NCBI GenBank assembly: GCA_963969495.1
Contig: OZ018337.1
Span: 84,976,777 to 85,040,776, forward strand
Direction of reading: 5' to 3'
Length of the DNA: 64,000 nt
From: Ceratothoa steindachneri
Lineage: Eukaryota; Arthropoda; Malacostraca; Isopoda; Cymothoidae
Part shown: positions 23,656 through 37,721 of the stretch, in pieces
Position numbering within the stretch: position 1 is the stretch's first letter
Layout of the letters: every line of letters starts with the position of its first letter
Position numbers and translations under genes: made by a program
Notes under the pieces: generated by a model
What the model was told of the DNA's origin: nothing
Database searches by the model: none
Seen by the model: the letters and a program-made list of their open reading frames with translations, nothing else

Positions 23656-24096
23656 GGACACAAGCGTCAGCGCACGTAGAGATCTGGCTACCGATTGGTG
23701 GACGCGCTGTGCTCAACCCGTTATCGGGTGATTAGATCTTACACCTCAAACAAAGCCAATCACAACACTGCTTTCTTTTCTCTCCCGCCTTCACATCACA
23801 ACACACACACTTTTTCTGTTCTAAGGAAACCTGCCGATGGGTATATATATTCACGTACCTCTAATTCGGAACAAGTCCCTCTCCCCAGAGGTGACGAAGG
23901 CTTTCAACTGAACTTTGTTTGGTGTCTAACGATAATACTTCCTGGCACCTCTAGCCAAAGAAGGACCATCCCCTGGGGCCCTTGGGCCCTAGGGCCAACC
24001 AGCGATTGTCATTCTGACCTTAAATAAGAAATTTCATTATCCGGTCCGGGATCCTCCCAGAGTCAGGGAAGGATTGGCGCTAACTAACTAACTAAC
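23578..24096 (+). mobile_element. tRNA-derived SINE, copy 1
   Basis: The 5' head (23578-23655) folds like a tRNA. GCTCATGC pairs perfectly with GCATGAGC as an 8-bp acceptor stem. An A-box-like region (TAGTCGAGTGGATACGG) and a B-box-like GGGGTTCGATTTC lie between them. An unrelated body of about 430 bp follows, and the 3' end is a (TAAC)4 tail at 24081-24096, a typical SINE tail. A diverged second copy lies at about 49815. The open frame at 23695-24027 is incidental. SINEs are transcribed by RNA polymerase III and mobilised by LINE machinery. No target duplication was identified. Confidence 0.7.
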
Positions 24097-27000
24097 GGTA
24101 TTAAAAAGTGAGAGGACGAACTCATTATATTATAGATCAACCAAGGCAAATAATGGTTTAAATTAAAGAGAGGGGGTGTTGTTTAGTTAACAATTATATC
24201 ATAAACATTTTATGACTCAAAAGAAATATTTTTGGGTCGATTTTCCGATCGTGATTTAATAGAATTTCATTCGCAGATGAGTTGTTTAGGCGAGTGTTTT
24301 CTTCCCTAGGTATGATTTTAGCCGAGGCTTTTTCCACATTACTCAATGAGGGAAAAAATAGTTGTCATGAGCTTTTATGTAGACTTACTGAAAGAACTTA
24401 AAATATGCTGTCCAAAATTCAATTTGACCTATTTTTTCTGTTTTAATTATAATAATTTCCCTATCATATTTCTGGATGTACTTCAATTAGTACCAATGGA
24501 GTTACTTTTATATAAGTGACATCGGTAACAACATAACTACTATTAATTGATGAGAAAATAAGTCGGAAGTTTGGAGGGCCAGCAGTTCTTCTAAACCTAC
24601 CACATTGCGGACGTGAAAGAGGTTAAGGAAGGGAGATAATTAAAATTAATAAGCCCACTAAATTATCCTTCTTATAATTAAACGGAAATAACCTTTACTA
24701 GTACTATATTTATTATTTTATGTAATATTAGCTAATGCTAGACAAGTCCATTCCAATTAGGTTCTATTACATGTTCCTATACTAATTCCTCCTTTTAATC
24801 CTTAACCATGACCAAGAATGTGGTTTAAGAAGAAAATAAAAATACAAACATCAACACTAATTTTAACACCTGCCGTAACTTCTAATCTGAAATTTATCAA
24901 AATGTACAGGAATTAATTCTTTTTAAGTCTGAGTTTCATAGCAGATTCGTGAAAGGAAATTAATTCCAGGGAAGCCAAGAACAAGAAAGGAATTTCAATT
25001 TCTATTGTCTGTTTCCAGGAACATAAATGTTTGCTGGTCTGTTCGTCTAAAGAATTTCTTTCCTAAGTGGTTTCAAGGCTCGAGAATTTAGATGCGAAGG
25101 TAATTTGGTTCTTGTTACACTGTTCATACGTTTCTTTTTTGTTGTTTTTTCTAATCAATTTGTTTCTTAATCTTTATCGATTCCAATAGCACTGATTATC
25201 CACCTTTCTGTTGTTGGACAATTCTCATCTAAGCCAAGCAAGTGACTGAATCCAATACTCGAGGCTAATAAGACTATAGTAACGGGGGTGGGGGCGACAA
25301 CACTTAAGGCCATTGAATATCAAACTTACACTGCTTTATTCTTGTCCGGGAGATAATCCCAGGCATTAAGATATATATTAAATTTGAATATTTCAACATT
25401 TTGGGGGTATGTATTTACGGGCCTTTGAACATAATCAGACAGGAAATGATTACTTACTTTCCTATTACTTCAGTTATGTCTAAGGATGTTTCTGGCGTTT
25501 CGACGTTCCATTTTTCGTTGGGGATCTCCTTTAATGTTAGCGGGAATGTTCTTGTTCCTGAGAACCCTGAAATTTTGTAGTGCATTACAAATGCCTTGAA
25601 TTCAAAAGTGTCATTCCTTATCATAGGAAAAGGTAATTAAACTTTTGCTTCTTCATGAGGTTGGTTACCTTTTCTTAATTAGTTTCTCCTTGGCTATTCA
25701 TTACCTTTAATACAGAGCTCTATTGATATGTCTACATTTTTAGACTCATTTTCACCTATTTTCTTAGTATGGCAGGAGCTGCCGCATTTGAACAGATTAG
25801 TTTGGTTCTGTGTAATTCTTCTTTACAAAAAAGTAGAGCAGATACCAATTCTAGCCTATCTTATCTCGTATTCCTGTCTATTTATCATTCTTAATAGGAG
25901 AAATCTACGTATTAAATGGATGTAAGTCCATCTACATGATCTTCCTTCCTTTTATAGTTTGGCAAAATATATTTTGCATACATAAAATAATAATAATTTT
26001 CGACTTGACCACCTCTGAATCTTGGCTCCTCGTGTTGTTTTTTTTATATTCTCTATAATTTCTTCTTGGTTTTTCAACAAAATATTATACTCAGCCCCAT
26101 TTTTGCACTCACAGCGGACATAATAAAGCAGGAACTGACAGACAGACACAAAATCTTTAATTTTTTTTATTTAAATAGATAAATTCTTACCAATGTGGTT
26201 CTTTCTTAATTAGATATATTTCTGAATACTCAAATTTCTCAATATCTTAGAAATATTTTACTCGTAATACTTTAGTTTTAGGCTTTTATTATATTTACAT
26301 ATCTAATAACATATATTTACGTGCACGGAGAGACGTTACAAGCCAAAGAATAGAGGAGCTAAACAGAGCGATTGAACTACGAGAATTAAACCCTTTTAGA
26401 TTCACTAAACAAATAACCCTAAATCCTCCAATGTATATGAGTAAATATCCTGTTACTTGCTAGAACTTAGTTTAATCTTAAAATTGTTAGAATACTAATT
26501 CAATACACATTACCAAAGTTAAGATAAAAGACTCAATTAGGTTTTGAAATAAAAAGTTGTTTTCTGAACAACTGAGAAATCGAACAATGATTCTCGAAGT
26601 TCGAATAAGAGGAAAATTAATTTTAATTGGCCTAAATCTCAGCATTTCCTCCTTGAAAATGCAAAGGATGAGAACATAATCACTCCCTCCTCAATCTACG
26701 ATATCACTTTAAAAAAAGAATAAATGTAAAGCTGCTTAACTGGCAGAGTTCAAGATTATAACTCATCATTAAAGATTTATTACTTTAATAAAATGAAACT
26801 ACTTAAGTATATCATTACCTTAATTATGTTGCCTTTTCTATTGTTTTTTGTCTATTTTAAAATCGTATTTCTGAAAGTTATCTTTAAATATAAAGAGAAG
26901 GAACTTTTACCCAACTAACTTTGCAAATTATGCGCCACGGACATTCTCGAAAAAACTTCAGAATAAATTCTAAATAAAACATTATCCATCCCTAAATTTA

Positions 27001-29628
27001 TTTACTAAAGTTTGACTTGAATTTAGGATTTAAATATCTCCCTACTACTATGTCAACCGGACAAAGATTCTGGTTTTGTTTCAGATGTGAATGAAGTTCA
27101 AGAGAGTTGCTTAGCTCTAGCTGCCTATTGGGTCCTTAGCCATCGTTTGTGGCTTCTGGAACTCTGAGGACCCAATAACGTTTTCTTGTATGTACAACCT
27201 TCTTCTCTAAAAGAAATTCATCTGATAGTTTCTGATTTATTATTAAATAAATAGGAATTAAGCCCTATCTACATTTATCTGGAATTTTCTTCCAACATAC
27301 TTACTTTGTTTAAAGAAGATCAGAACTTTGACTCTATTTAAACTGTGATTAACTCAGATTTCTAGCATCAAGGGCCAATTTTTCGCAGGGAGATGTTAAT
27401 TCGAATATAAATAATAATATATTGATTTTATATTAACATATTTTTTTAAAAGTATCCATTAAAATAGCATATTTAATTTAATAATAATGAAATTGTACTT
27501 CCATGCATTAACAAAAACAAGTCATCTCTCAATACTGTTCATTGGTGAGGTAAGACCTTAGATTTTTAAGATCTCCATCATGACTCGCAGGTTATTTTTT
27601 CCTTCAGATAAATTAGGCTTTATTTCAACACTCCTGAGGAACGTTCAATAAAGAGCGTCATAAACATCAAATATCTAAACTCAATCTGATGTGGAAGGAT
27701 CGGGACACGCTGATATTTGGCATAAACCACAGACCCACAAATGAGAAGAAAAATAATAATTTTTCATAGAGAATTCGGTTCAATTTTGCATTATTAATTA
27801 TGGTGGTCTTATATTCTTTTTTCTCGCTACCTCGATTTTTAGTTTTTCTTTTCCACTTTTCTGAGAAAGGTGTATTTTTTTCTTTCTCACCTATTTATCA
27901 TTTCAACCCTATAGTATGTTTGAACAAAGGGAGACCGTTTTCCTCGCTCTTGTTTAAACTTTTCCAACACAAAACAGCTAATAATCCCATTTCCTACAGA
28001 GCAGGAATGGTTCCACTTATCTTCCCTTAACTCAAATTCCTTAACCAAGACTAGTAATAAAATAATACAATTATTAATGATAATTTAATTTAAAAACATA
28101 AATTTAAGAGAAATGAGTCAGATTGAATAGTTTAATTACAAAAGGGGCAGACTAAAACAAAGGAACCATTCTAATTGTTTATTGAGCATCATTTGCGCTT
28201 CCCCAATTATTATTATCTCCCTCTGCTCACTCCTGCAAATTAAGACACAGAAGATATAATTAGCGAGAGGACCCAAAATGTCACTGAATAGAAATAATCA
28301 ATAAAATAAACAATTTGTTAAACACAAAGTAACAAAATATAGCAACACGAAAATCTTCAGAAGAAAGTTATTTATTAATTGAGGACGGAATAGAAATAAC
28401 TATGATTACATGAATTGGCAACAGAATTAAAATTTATGGCAGAAGAACCAATGCCCATGGCAGAAGAGTAAAAAATACGAGTGTCACGTCGCATCTTTAT
28501 TCGTTGGCGTCACTTTCTGTATTAAGTCTTTCTTCAATATTAATTTGAATTCCAAGACTTTTGAGGCAGCTAAATGTTAATCTACTTATATTGATCAAAT
28601 ACCTCAAAGCACCAACACGACACATTTTAATAGCATTTTTATATTAACATATCAAGAATAAAATTTATAACCATTTTATGTAGATAAATTCTTTAATAAT
28701 TTTTTAATGGTTGCTCTCATGACGATTGTATTATTGTCTAAGATTCTAAGAATGATTCATAGAAGTTATCCATAATCATTCCAGCGCAATGATTCTGTGT
28801 AATCGATTAATATTTGCATTTGTACTTGCTGCTACCACTTTACGTAATTGGCATCTGACATCTCCCTAGGCAACTATTCTTATTCAAAAACATTTCCTTG
28901 AATATATTACTTTCCTATTTTTACATTTTCTATTTCACCCTCAGTATTCTTTAAAATTTAATGTACCACCTTAGATATTGCTTAAAAAACTATTATTTTA
29001 CTTTGATGTCAAAATCCTTCTAGAAAGATTTCTTAGCGCATGCGGACAACTCTTAAATTTAATATGGGCTCATCATATGATAGAGTGAAAAATGCATTAC
29101 TTAATTAAAATCCCTTGAAAAGAGGAATATTAATATGTGTTAGTGTAGTTTTTGAATTCTAGCAACAGAAGCAATAACAAAAGAGCCCCAGTGGAAACAG
29201 AGCATATAAATGTAGCGCACCCTTGATATTTCCTTATGCTAAGGCAATGTTAGTGTCGTTTGTATCCATTTTCTTCTTGATGCGAGGAAAATTACATACA
29301 TAATGGGATAGAAATGTCAAAGAGAAAGAAAAGTCAAAGGAAGTTTACTAGAAAATCAAGCTTTTGTAGTTATCTTGGTGTAATTGGTTCTATAAGAGGA
29401 ATTCTCTCCCTATCTATTTTATTCCAATAGCAAAAGCAGTCCTGTTTTTAACAATTTCGATTCAAAATAATTGTGTATTTATGTATTTTATAAAAGTCTT
29501 ACATACAAAACTCCCGCTCCTCGAAATAATTTTACTGTGGTAGGAAAAGAAATATTGGTTTTTAGTTACCTGAACTTAGATGCGTGCGACTCTTTATCTC
29601 ACTATGTTTGTCGGTCTCCCTTTTTTTG
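24097..29628. other. Long A+T-rich stretch, nothing recognised
   Basis: No frame carries a recognisable domain. A short hairpin at 27126-27177 has arms TATTGGGTCCTTAG and CTGAGGACCCAATA (one G-T pair, loop of 24). It is the only structure noted. Confidence 0.5.
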
Positions 29629-29880
29629 TTTTGTAATAACATTGTAATTATTTTGCTAATTCTAAGGAAATTTAAATTCCTTATCTTCTTTTACATTCTC
29701 TTTGTAATGACATAATTTTTAAGGTTTTCCCAAGGTTAGCCCTGGAATTATTTTGTTTTAACAAGAACATTGTAACTATTCGGCTTATTCTAAAGAAATT
29801 TGAAACCCTTATGTTCTTTTACAGTCTAATTTGAATGAGGAAATTGCCAAGGGCCGCTCAAGGATAGTGCTGGAATTATT
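29629..29880. repeat. Diverged tandem dimer, 126-bp unit
   Basis: Units 29629-29754 and 29755-29880 align throughout. Both start GTTTT...AACATTGTAA, share AAGAAATTT/AAGGAAATTT and TTCTTTTACA, and end CTGGAATTATT. A fragment GTTTTGTA at 29885 may be a third start. Confidence 0.75.
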
Positions 29881-32800
29881 GAACGTTTTGTATGTCGTAA
29901 GGTCATAAATCAGAATAAGTGAGAGCACACGACTTTGGTTAGCTGACCTTCTTTATCGACAAGAGCCTATTAAATTTGAAGCTTGGTCAATAATTTTATA
30001 TTTTAAAATGACGCAAAGAAAGAAGCTTATAGCTACCCAACAAATTACTCTGCCAACAGGGAAATTTGTCCATAAACCCCATATTTTAGGAATGCAATTT
30101 TTTTAACACTTTAAATGTTTCTTTCCTAATCATCTACGTCTATTTGAACCTTTTATCAAAGTTCGTTCTACAAATTCCAAAAAAATGTTCATCTAATGAT
30201 TTGGAATTTTATTAAACAAACAAACTTACAAATCGTCAAGTTTAGAGAATGTATGAAAACTTAAACTTGGCTGTTTCTTTACTTTTTCTTATATAAAATC
30301 AAAATTAGATTAAGAAAAAAGAGCTCCGAGCATCTATTTTCCCGTATTTCAAAGTGGATCTATATTTCAAAAGAATTGCCTTTAGGCCAAGAAAATAAGC
30401 ATGGCTCTGAAAAAAGCCAGAATTACAGTAAATTATTAGGAGATAGATACTCGAAACCTCTCAATTCTTCTTAGAGAAAACCCTGTTGGTAGAACCACTT
30501 AATAATAATTCCTTAATCTGCTAGAAATGTCTCCTGGATTTCATTAACCCTATTCATGAATGTTAAACATACGATTAATCGGATTAAGTAATTTCTATTA
30601 TTACCAATACTTAACTGCATTGACTAGAACCTTATTGCTCATTTATATAAAAATTTCGAAGTGCAAAGTTCTGAGGGGAAGTTCAAAATATCCGTTTTCT
30701 GTTAAAGTAAATGTTAGCTTATACAAAAGGCTTCTTGAAATTCCTCTTAGGGTTGTCTATTATTATAAGCAATGCTCTAGAAAAGGGTTGAAAGATTCCA
30801 GGAGACTTTTCTAGCGGTTTAAAGAATTCTCATTATAACTAACCTTCATCCAACCGCGTTGCCTATAACTTTAATGTTTATTCCTGAAAAATATTTATAT
30901 ATGGAATACTACAATAAGAATGTTCATATAACGAAACCGTGCTAAGGAAGAGAGTCAGTGTGCAGTCAACACTTCGTGCACACGCCTCTGCCTCTGTACC
31001 CTCTTGTCAGATGCTTTGAATGCAATTCAAGAATTAGGTATCGGAGATCTATATTAAATCCATATTTCTTCAGTCGTTAAATTCTCTATCGATTTTTTCA
31101 TGTGACAGGAACGTACTTGGATGGGAGATTTGCTTTAGATTTACATAATTGAAGTCAGATTCTAACAGATTATTGGGCCATTAAATTTAATCAAAATGGT
31201 GATTGCAGGAGGCTATTCCGTCTCACATACTACGAGGTGTTTCGCACATGTTAAAAAGGCTGAGATTTAATGTCCCAGTCAAGGATTTTTGGAGTTTACC
31301 TATGATTTAATTGGAAGCCTCTCTTTCAGTTGAGTGAAAAATTAAAGCCTCAAAACCAAACGACATTTCGATCAAACGTTTTCAAAAGCAGCTCACCAAA
31401 AAGGGATGAAATTAGGAAAATATTTTGAGGCTACATGACTAAATTGGTTAAAATTTCAATGGAATACATTATGTGGAAAATTAATAAGGCAAATAAATGA
31501 TAAAGAAAAATTATTTTTTCCTCTATAGATCCCTCATTTTGTTTTTCAAAGTTTTTGCGCTGTAAGGCCTAGTGGTAATCCTTCATTTTTCGTTACTGGT
31601 ATGTGAAATATATGATAATGTCCAATGCGTAAACTCTTTTCTCTTAGATCTTCCCCCCTCAGTTAAAATCACTCGTTTTTGGTTCTATATATCAATAGAT
31701 ACTATAATTATTGCTTAATTTGAATAGCTATATCTGATAGTTATGATTTTGGGGATCTTTTAAGAGCACTTTTGAAAAGTGCCAATCTTCATCAGATGCT
31801 TCCCTATATGTACACTCTTCATTCAAACTTGACTTCTAGCTCCTTAACATTTAGCGTCTATGCATTTTCCGAAAAATCCACCGCATTATTTTATAAGTTT
31901 CCCATTTCTCCATAAACTTTCTAATCACAGTCCTCTTTATGTACCTTTTCTTACTCTACACGCCATTTATGACCCCAATTTCATAAAAATCTTTCAATTA
32001 TTTTTAGAAAGAGGATGGCCAAGTACCTCTCTAATTTTATACTTTCCTTTTACCAGCTCTAATCGACTTTCTCTTTTAAATTATTCAAGTAGTAAATTAC
32101 AAATCAAAGTTCCACAGCCCATTTTCAAGTTGGTTTAATAAACGGGAGAAATTTTATCAGAGAGATTCGATCCTTTTTATTTATTAGATTTCAAGTCCAC
32201 TTTAGAGACTTTCAATCATCGCTTTAACATTCTAAAAAATATTTAAAACTTATTCTCAAGAGATAACAACAATTCAGAATCAATATCATATGAACTTATA
32301 TACGAAGTCACTTAGATTTTGTTATATTAAGATGTCAAGTTGGATAATCTTGCGAAGATTAAAGCAGGAACGTTTTGCCAAAGTGAAAAAGCTGAAGAAT
32401 CCTGATTCAAAATAATCACATCTACTCAGCTTTTTTCTTAACGTTGGAGGTGGGAAGGCATCTGTACTTATTTGATAAACTTCATATTTGTTATTTCGAA
32501 ATTATTATTGCACGTTAAACTTTGATGTCTTTTCGCTAACACTTAATTTAATCTTCCGTCTAAATAAAAACGCCTTCTATTTAGAACCACAAATTAAAAA
32601 CTTTAATTTCAATGCTGCAACCAGTTTATTTCTGTGGCATAAGCAACGTGGTGAATTGATTAGGTTAACCAACTGAGCAGCGATTATCTACGGAAAATCG
32701 AGAAAATGAAGAAAAATACACTTCCTAAGAATGTGATGTAGACAAATTAATGGGTGGGGGTGGAATATAACAATTATCTGCCTTGGTGTAACTGAACGTT

Positions 32801-35800
32801 TAATGATAGATTCGTATTTGTGTGAAATTCTATGGCATAGAAAATAGAGAAATAAAGACCATTTCAAGAAGATTTTGCCCAACAGTACGAAGTTTAAGCA
32901 TAAACAAATATACTATCATAAAAGCCGTTAAAACTAATATTATATTAGTGCTAATAATATTATTTTTATCATAAGAAATTACTCTAACATAACTTAACTA
33001 ATATAAGTTTAAAATATAATAATTTCTCACAAAAAGAAATAGATATTAGGAATCTGCTTAGAAAATTGCATTAGTCTTGAAATATACCCACCCAAACTTC
33101 CGAGAAAGTGCCTCAAACTCGAAAAATGCCATTCTCTATATCCTAATTGATACCTTTATTATTTTTACGATGATGATGAGCAAAACAAAGAAGAAAATTA
33201 CACAATATACCTCTAAACTCCTTTCAAATTGTGTTTATAAGTAATAAAGCCCTCTAGAGAGGTCTGAAATCTTTTCTTTTCCAAAATAAAATCATTATTA
33301 ATTCGCAGAAAACCTAATAGACATCAGCTTTTCTTTGGATCTTTTAAAAAAGACAACTTTGAGGATATAGTTTGTTATTTGGAATAAACTGCCCTAGGAA
33401 GGCTATACCTTCTCTATTAAATAGTCGTAAAGTACATAATACCAATATTTCCCATGGCTCATTATCCATACAATGGAACTCTAGGAATGTTTGGACACAT
33501 TGAAAGACATGTTAAGGTACCAAGGTTGAAATTCAAATAAAGGAATAATGGCGCTAGCAAATATCGCAAGCAAAAGGGATTTATAAATCATTTTTACATA
33601 CCAAGCTTTTATTTATATAGTTCAAATTATTATAGAGTTTTTGATCGCTCTACTAGTTTCTGTGAGCTTTTTTATTTTTTGCACTAGTCAAGAATTATCG
33701 AGTTTTTTAACCCCTTTTTTGGTGCCGCAACTCGACACTCTTATTCTACAAGTTTTCATGATGGCCAAAATTCATCAAATTATATCGAGAATAATTACCC
33801 AACTCTGATCTAATACTGGCGAAAGGAAGATTTCTAAATATTTTAGCCTACAGTGCATTCGGTATTAACAAATTTTAAGAAATTTGCGAAAATGCAGATC
33901 TCTTTTGTTTAAGTCTCCCACTGAAAATTTCACTTCCAACACATCTCTTAAAATAGCCTAAGACTACCTATATAAGAGATAAAAAATCAGGTACGCGAGG
34001 TGCATTATATAACGTAAAAGAGTGTTCAATGATAAACCGCATAATCAAAGATTAAAAGAGAAATTGAAAATTCTTCAGGGTTTAATTAATCACCAAATGA
34101 AAAAGCTCAATTCGGAAAGAAGAGGGAACTAAAATGAGATTTAAAAGGGTATCGACCCCATCTTAATGACTCTCTATATTAGAATAAATTGGTGAAGATA
34201 AAGGAACCAATTTGGTAAGATTTTTAAGTCTTTTCGCCAAAAGCTATTGATGCGCAATCTTCAATTCAGCATCAATTTCCAAAAAACGTCCTCAGACTTC
34301 ATTGATACAAAAAGAGAAAAATTTAGATGAAAGAAAATAAAAAGCAGAAATTGAAGTTATAGGAACTTGAATGAAGATCAAAATTAACAAGAAACATTCC
34401 AAACGACTTTTATTTAGGGAAATGAAAGAAACTACTAAATGAGAAAAATGGAGCTAAAAGCATGGAACAAGAGGAAAGTGAATGATAATGATTGATTAAC
34501 AATTTTGAAATTTTTAAAAATTAAAGAGCATCCATCTAAAACTTTCTCGTTCGTCTACGTTTTTAGGCATGAATAGAGCATTGGTAAGAATTTGTAGTTA
34601 TGCTTTTTTGTTATTCTGTTAGTAATATTATAACAAATAAATTTCATAAAGTTATTTCAGAAAAATAGGAATACTAAATATTATTCTTAATCCCAGACAG
34701 TTCTTTTTAGGAAAAAGACATTCTAAATTTCATATACGATTATGTCTGTTTTTATTCTTTTCAAACTAAAATAAGTGCCAAAGTATTCAGACTAATTCAA
34801 ATAAGAGTAATTATATCATGGACTGATGATATTCTTGAGAAAAAAGAAAAGTGAAGATTTCTTTCTTGTTTAACTGTCCATTCCACCAACAGGATTCTAT
34901 TAACATGTGAAATTCTTTCTCTTTCTTACATCCATTGCCTGATTTCGGTTTTATTTCTAATTTATTTTATATTCTTGTCTCTTTATTCCATCAATATTGT
35001 AGATAGGAAAGCAAACATGAATGGCAAAGTACGGCTCTTAATTGAAACTGGAGAATCTGTTCCTTGTAACATAAGTAGTTGCAGCTTTGATTGATTTTTT
35101 AAAAATTGAATTTTCCGTCCAAAAGGGAAACTATGTTTATCGCGTAAAAATAATCGAAGACAATAAGTCATTCAGAAGCAAGATAAAGAGAAAAAAACAT
35201 CATTTACATATATATATATATGAAATTGAGAAAAAGATAAGATTTATCGGTGTTCGTGCGAGGAATAACCCTTAGGTTTAGTCGTGCGAGGCTGAAGGCC
35301 TGAAAATAACTTGTATATATCTACCATTCAGGATTTTTCATTAAGATTCTTTTTTCTTTCAAACTTACAAATACGACAATTCTTTCAATAGCTATTTAAT
35401 TGGGTTACCCGAATCCTTTTCCAACTCAAAATATTAAAAAGTAATTTATACATATATGAGTAATACATCTGAAGGATTGTAAATTGCAACTGAATACAAA
35501 TTTGGAGTATCAATCGGCCAAAGAACGTCGCAGACCTTGAAAAGTTACAGGGAAGTTGTCGAGTGAAAAATGTCCTCGTTAATAATAGTATTTTCCCGTA
35601 AAAATGGTAAAGAGTTGACACAAAAAGAATAAGCTAAGCAGAAGTGGAGAGTATGTTGTGAGAAGCTTTCTGGGTCAGGAGAAGTACAATGCTTCCAGTG
35701 TCAAGGATACAGCGATGTTCAGAGGGGCCGAAAGGAGTGAACAATTGCTGTTTGGCGTGACTGCTCAAATAAACGCTCCCTAGGTTAGTGTTGGTTTCAT

Positions 35801-36205
35801 TTAGGGTTATATGTAATATTCATACAGGACTAAAGACGGCCAATAGCTAACACTTCAAACATATTTAGTTATTAAAGTTGATGAGTGAAATGATAGTTAT
35901 GTAAATTGGATTTAGTTTTGACATTTTTTCTTCCACTTGATTCTTTTGGGAAAAAATGAAACATCCTTAAGGATATGGATCTACTTTTGTTAAATCTAGA
36001 TTATAAGTTTCCGCCGTGAGTTAAAATTTGTAGATAAACTTCAAGTATTTATAGTGCGACTTCCAAACGATTGTTTCACACTCAATTAAAATTAAGTAGC
36101 CACTTAAATGGAAAGTGTTGCAAATTATTATTCGTTTTTCATGACATGAACATCAATTTTATTCAACTAATTTCAAGAAACTTTGCTCTTATTATGGCGC
36201 AATTT
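29881..36205. other. Long A+T-rich stretch, nothing recognised
   Basis: Frames here (30560-30814, 31860-32138, 35385-35621 minus and others) are short, rich in Phe, Leu, Ile and Lys as expected of A+T-rich noncoding DNA, and match nothing I know. Confidence 0.5.
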
Positions 36206-36210
36206 GTTCT

Positions 36211-37716
36211 TGTAGGGGAATCGTCACTCCATCCCCCCCGTCACACACACCGTTCACTTGTGCTGCAGTCACAAGGCGACTACCGCAAAGACATCCGCCC
36301 CAAGCTTTAGCGGGTCAAGTGCGTAGACCCATCGTCGCAACTTTCGGCGCCCTAAAAGAGCCTAAAGGTCAAAATGCGAGATCTCCCCCAGGAGAGTGAG
36401 ATCCAGTTTCACGTCAAATAAGAAATTGGAGACGTATTTCTCCCAAGCTCGAAGGCTAACGAGAAGCCGATGTAAGACTCGGTGGGAAAACCCATTGGGC
36501 ATAAGAACTCTCCTGGGGCCGTCCTCAAGCCCCTTCCCCCCTTACCACTCTCCCATTGGGGTGACAAGGTATAAATGAGAAACACTGAAGAAAATCGGGG
36601 TAGTATACATCAGACACCGGGTGACGAAGTCCTCGATTAAAACCAAGCCACCTAGACTGGATTGGTAGTGTACTTGGCTCACCAGACCAAGAAGTACCCT
36701 GCAAAAGAGGCAGGGCTACCTACCTTAAGGGGCTAAGAACTAGCTCATCCTGGAGCTATTCCCTGGTTATCAAACCAAACGATAAGTTAACTTTGTTAAG
36801 TTCAACTTACTCTCGCCAGAGAGACTCCTCATATCCTGGTGCACCTTAAACACCAGGGGTATTCCTCGTCCTTAAGGAATTAAGAAAAGAAAAAGGAAAA
36901 GGCTCCCATCTCGAGCCCGTTACTCGGTGGCCACACCGAACTCCTAAGTTAACTTGGTAAGGAACCAAGTTCAAATTATTTCAGTCAGAGAAACCCCCCT
37001 CGGTTATACTCGCCTTTGAAGAAGACTGGAACTAAGAAGAAGCTCATCTTCGAGCTAGTTCCTGGTTACCAAACCAAACTTTAAGTAACTTATTCTCGCC
37101 AGAGAAATCCCCCTCCGTTATCGTCGCCCTTTAAGAGGCCCCTTCCTGAGTTCAGTCTTCGTCCATGAGTAATTAAGTAACGAAGAAGAAAAGCTGCCCC
37201 TCGAGCTCGTTACTCGTTGGTCACACCACGACTACCTTGGTGTTGCATAAAGCACCGTAATTGTTCTCGTCCGTGAAGACCCCCCCTTCCCCCGGAATAC
37301 CGTGTGGACCCCCAGCTGCTACGTTCGCAAAAACGACCGTGTGATCTCGCCCATCTACATCTGGCCAGACTGCACGCGTTGGGAGTCAATAACATTTCTG
37401 AGGCCTTTAAATTCCAGTAGAGTCCGTAAGCCTAAATCTTATATTATTGTTGTGTGTAGAGAAATTAACCAATTTTTGAGGGGCAAACTAATGTAATTAA
37501 TTCTTATTTATAATAATATTCAGAGTATTGCTGTAGTTAATGTATAAATGTTATGTATTCAATTGATAAAGGTAAAATATAAGTTTATTCGGGGAATTAT
37601 TGTGTGTCTCTATATCCTTACGTGTTTCGGAACGGCTCCATTTTTTAAGATATTAAGATATCAATATATTAGTACTCTTAGCACTCTTAGAACAAAAAGG
37701 GGGGCATTCTACGACA
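36211..37716 (+). repeat. Solo LTR with perfect target duplication
   Basis: A 1506-bp G+C-rich block starts TGTAGGGGAATCG and ends CATTCTACGACA. It is flanked on both sides by the 5-bp direct repeat GTTCT (36206-36210 and 37717-37721), which defines an LTR insertion without internal region. Its 3' 340 bp match the fragment at 56509-56840, and its terminus matches the LTRs of element C. A TATA box (TATAAATG) lies at 36570. Diverged internal repeats sharing GAGCTAGTTCCTGG, ACCAAACCAAAC and TCGCCAGAGA span about 36755-37260. Solo LTRs arise by recombination between the two LTRs of a full element. Confidence 0.9.
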
Positions 37717-37721
37717 GTTCT

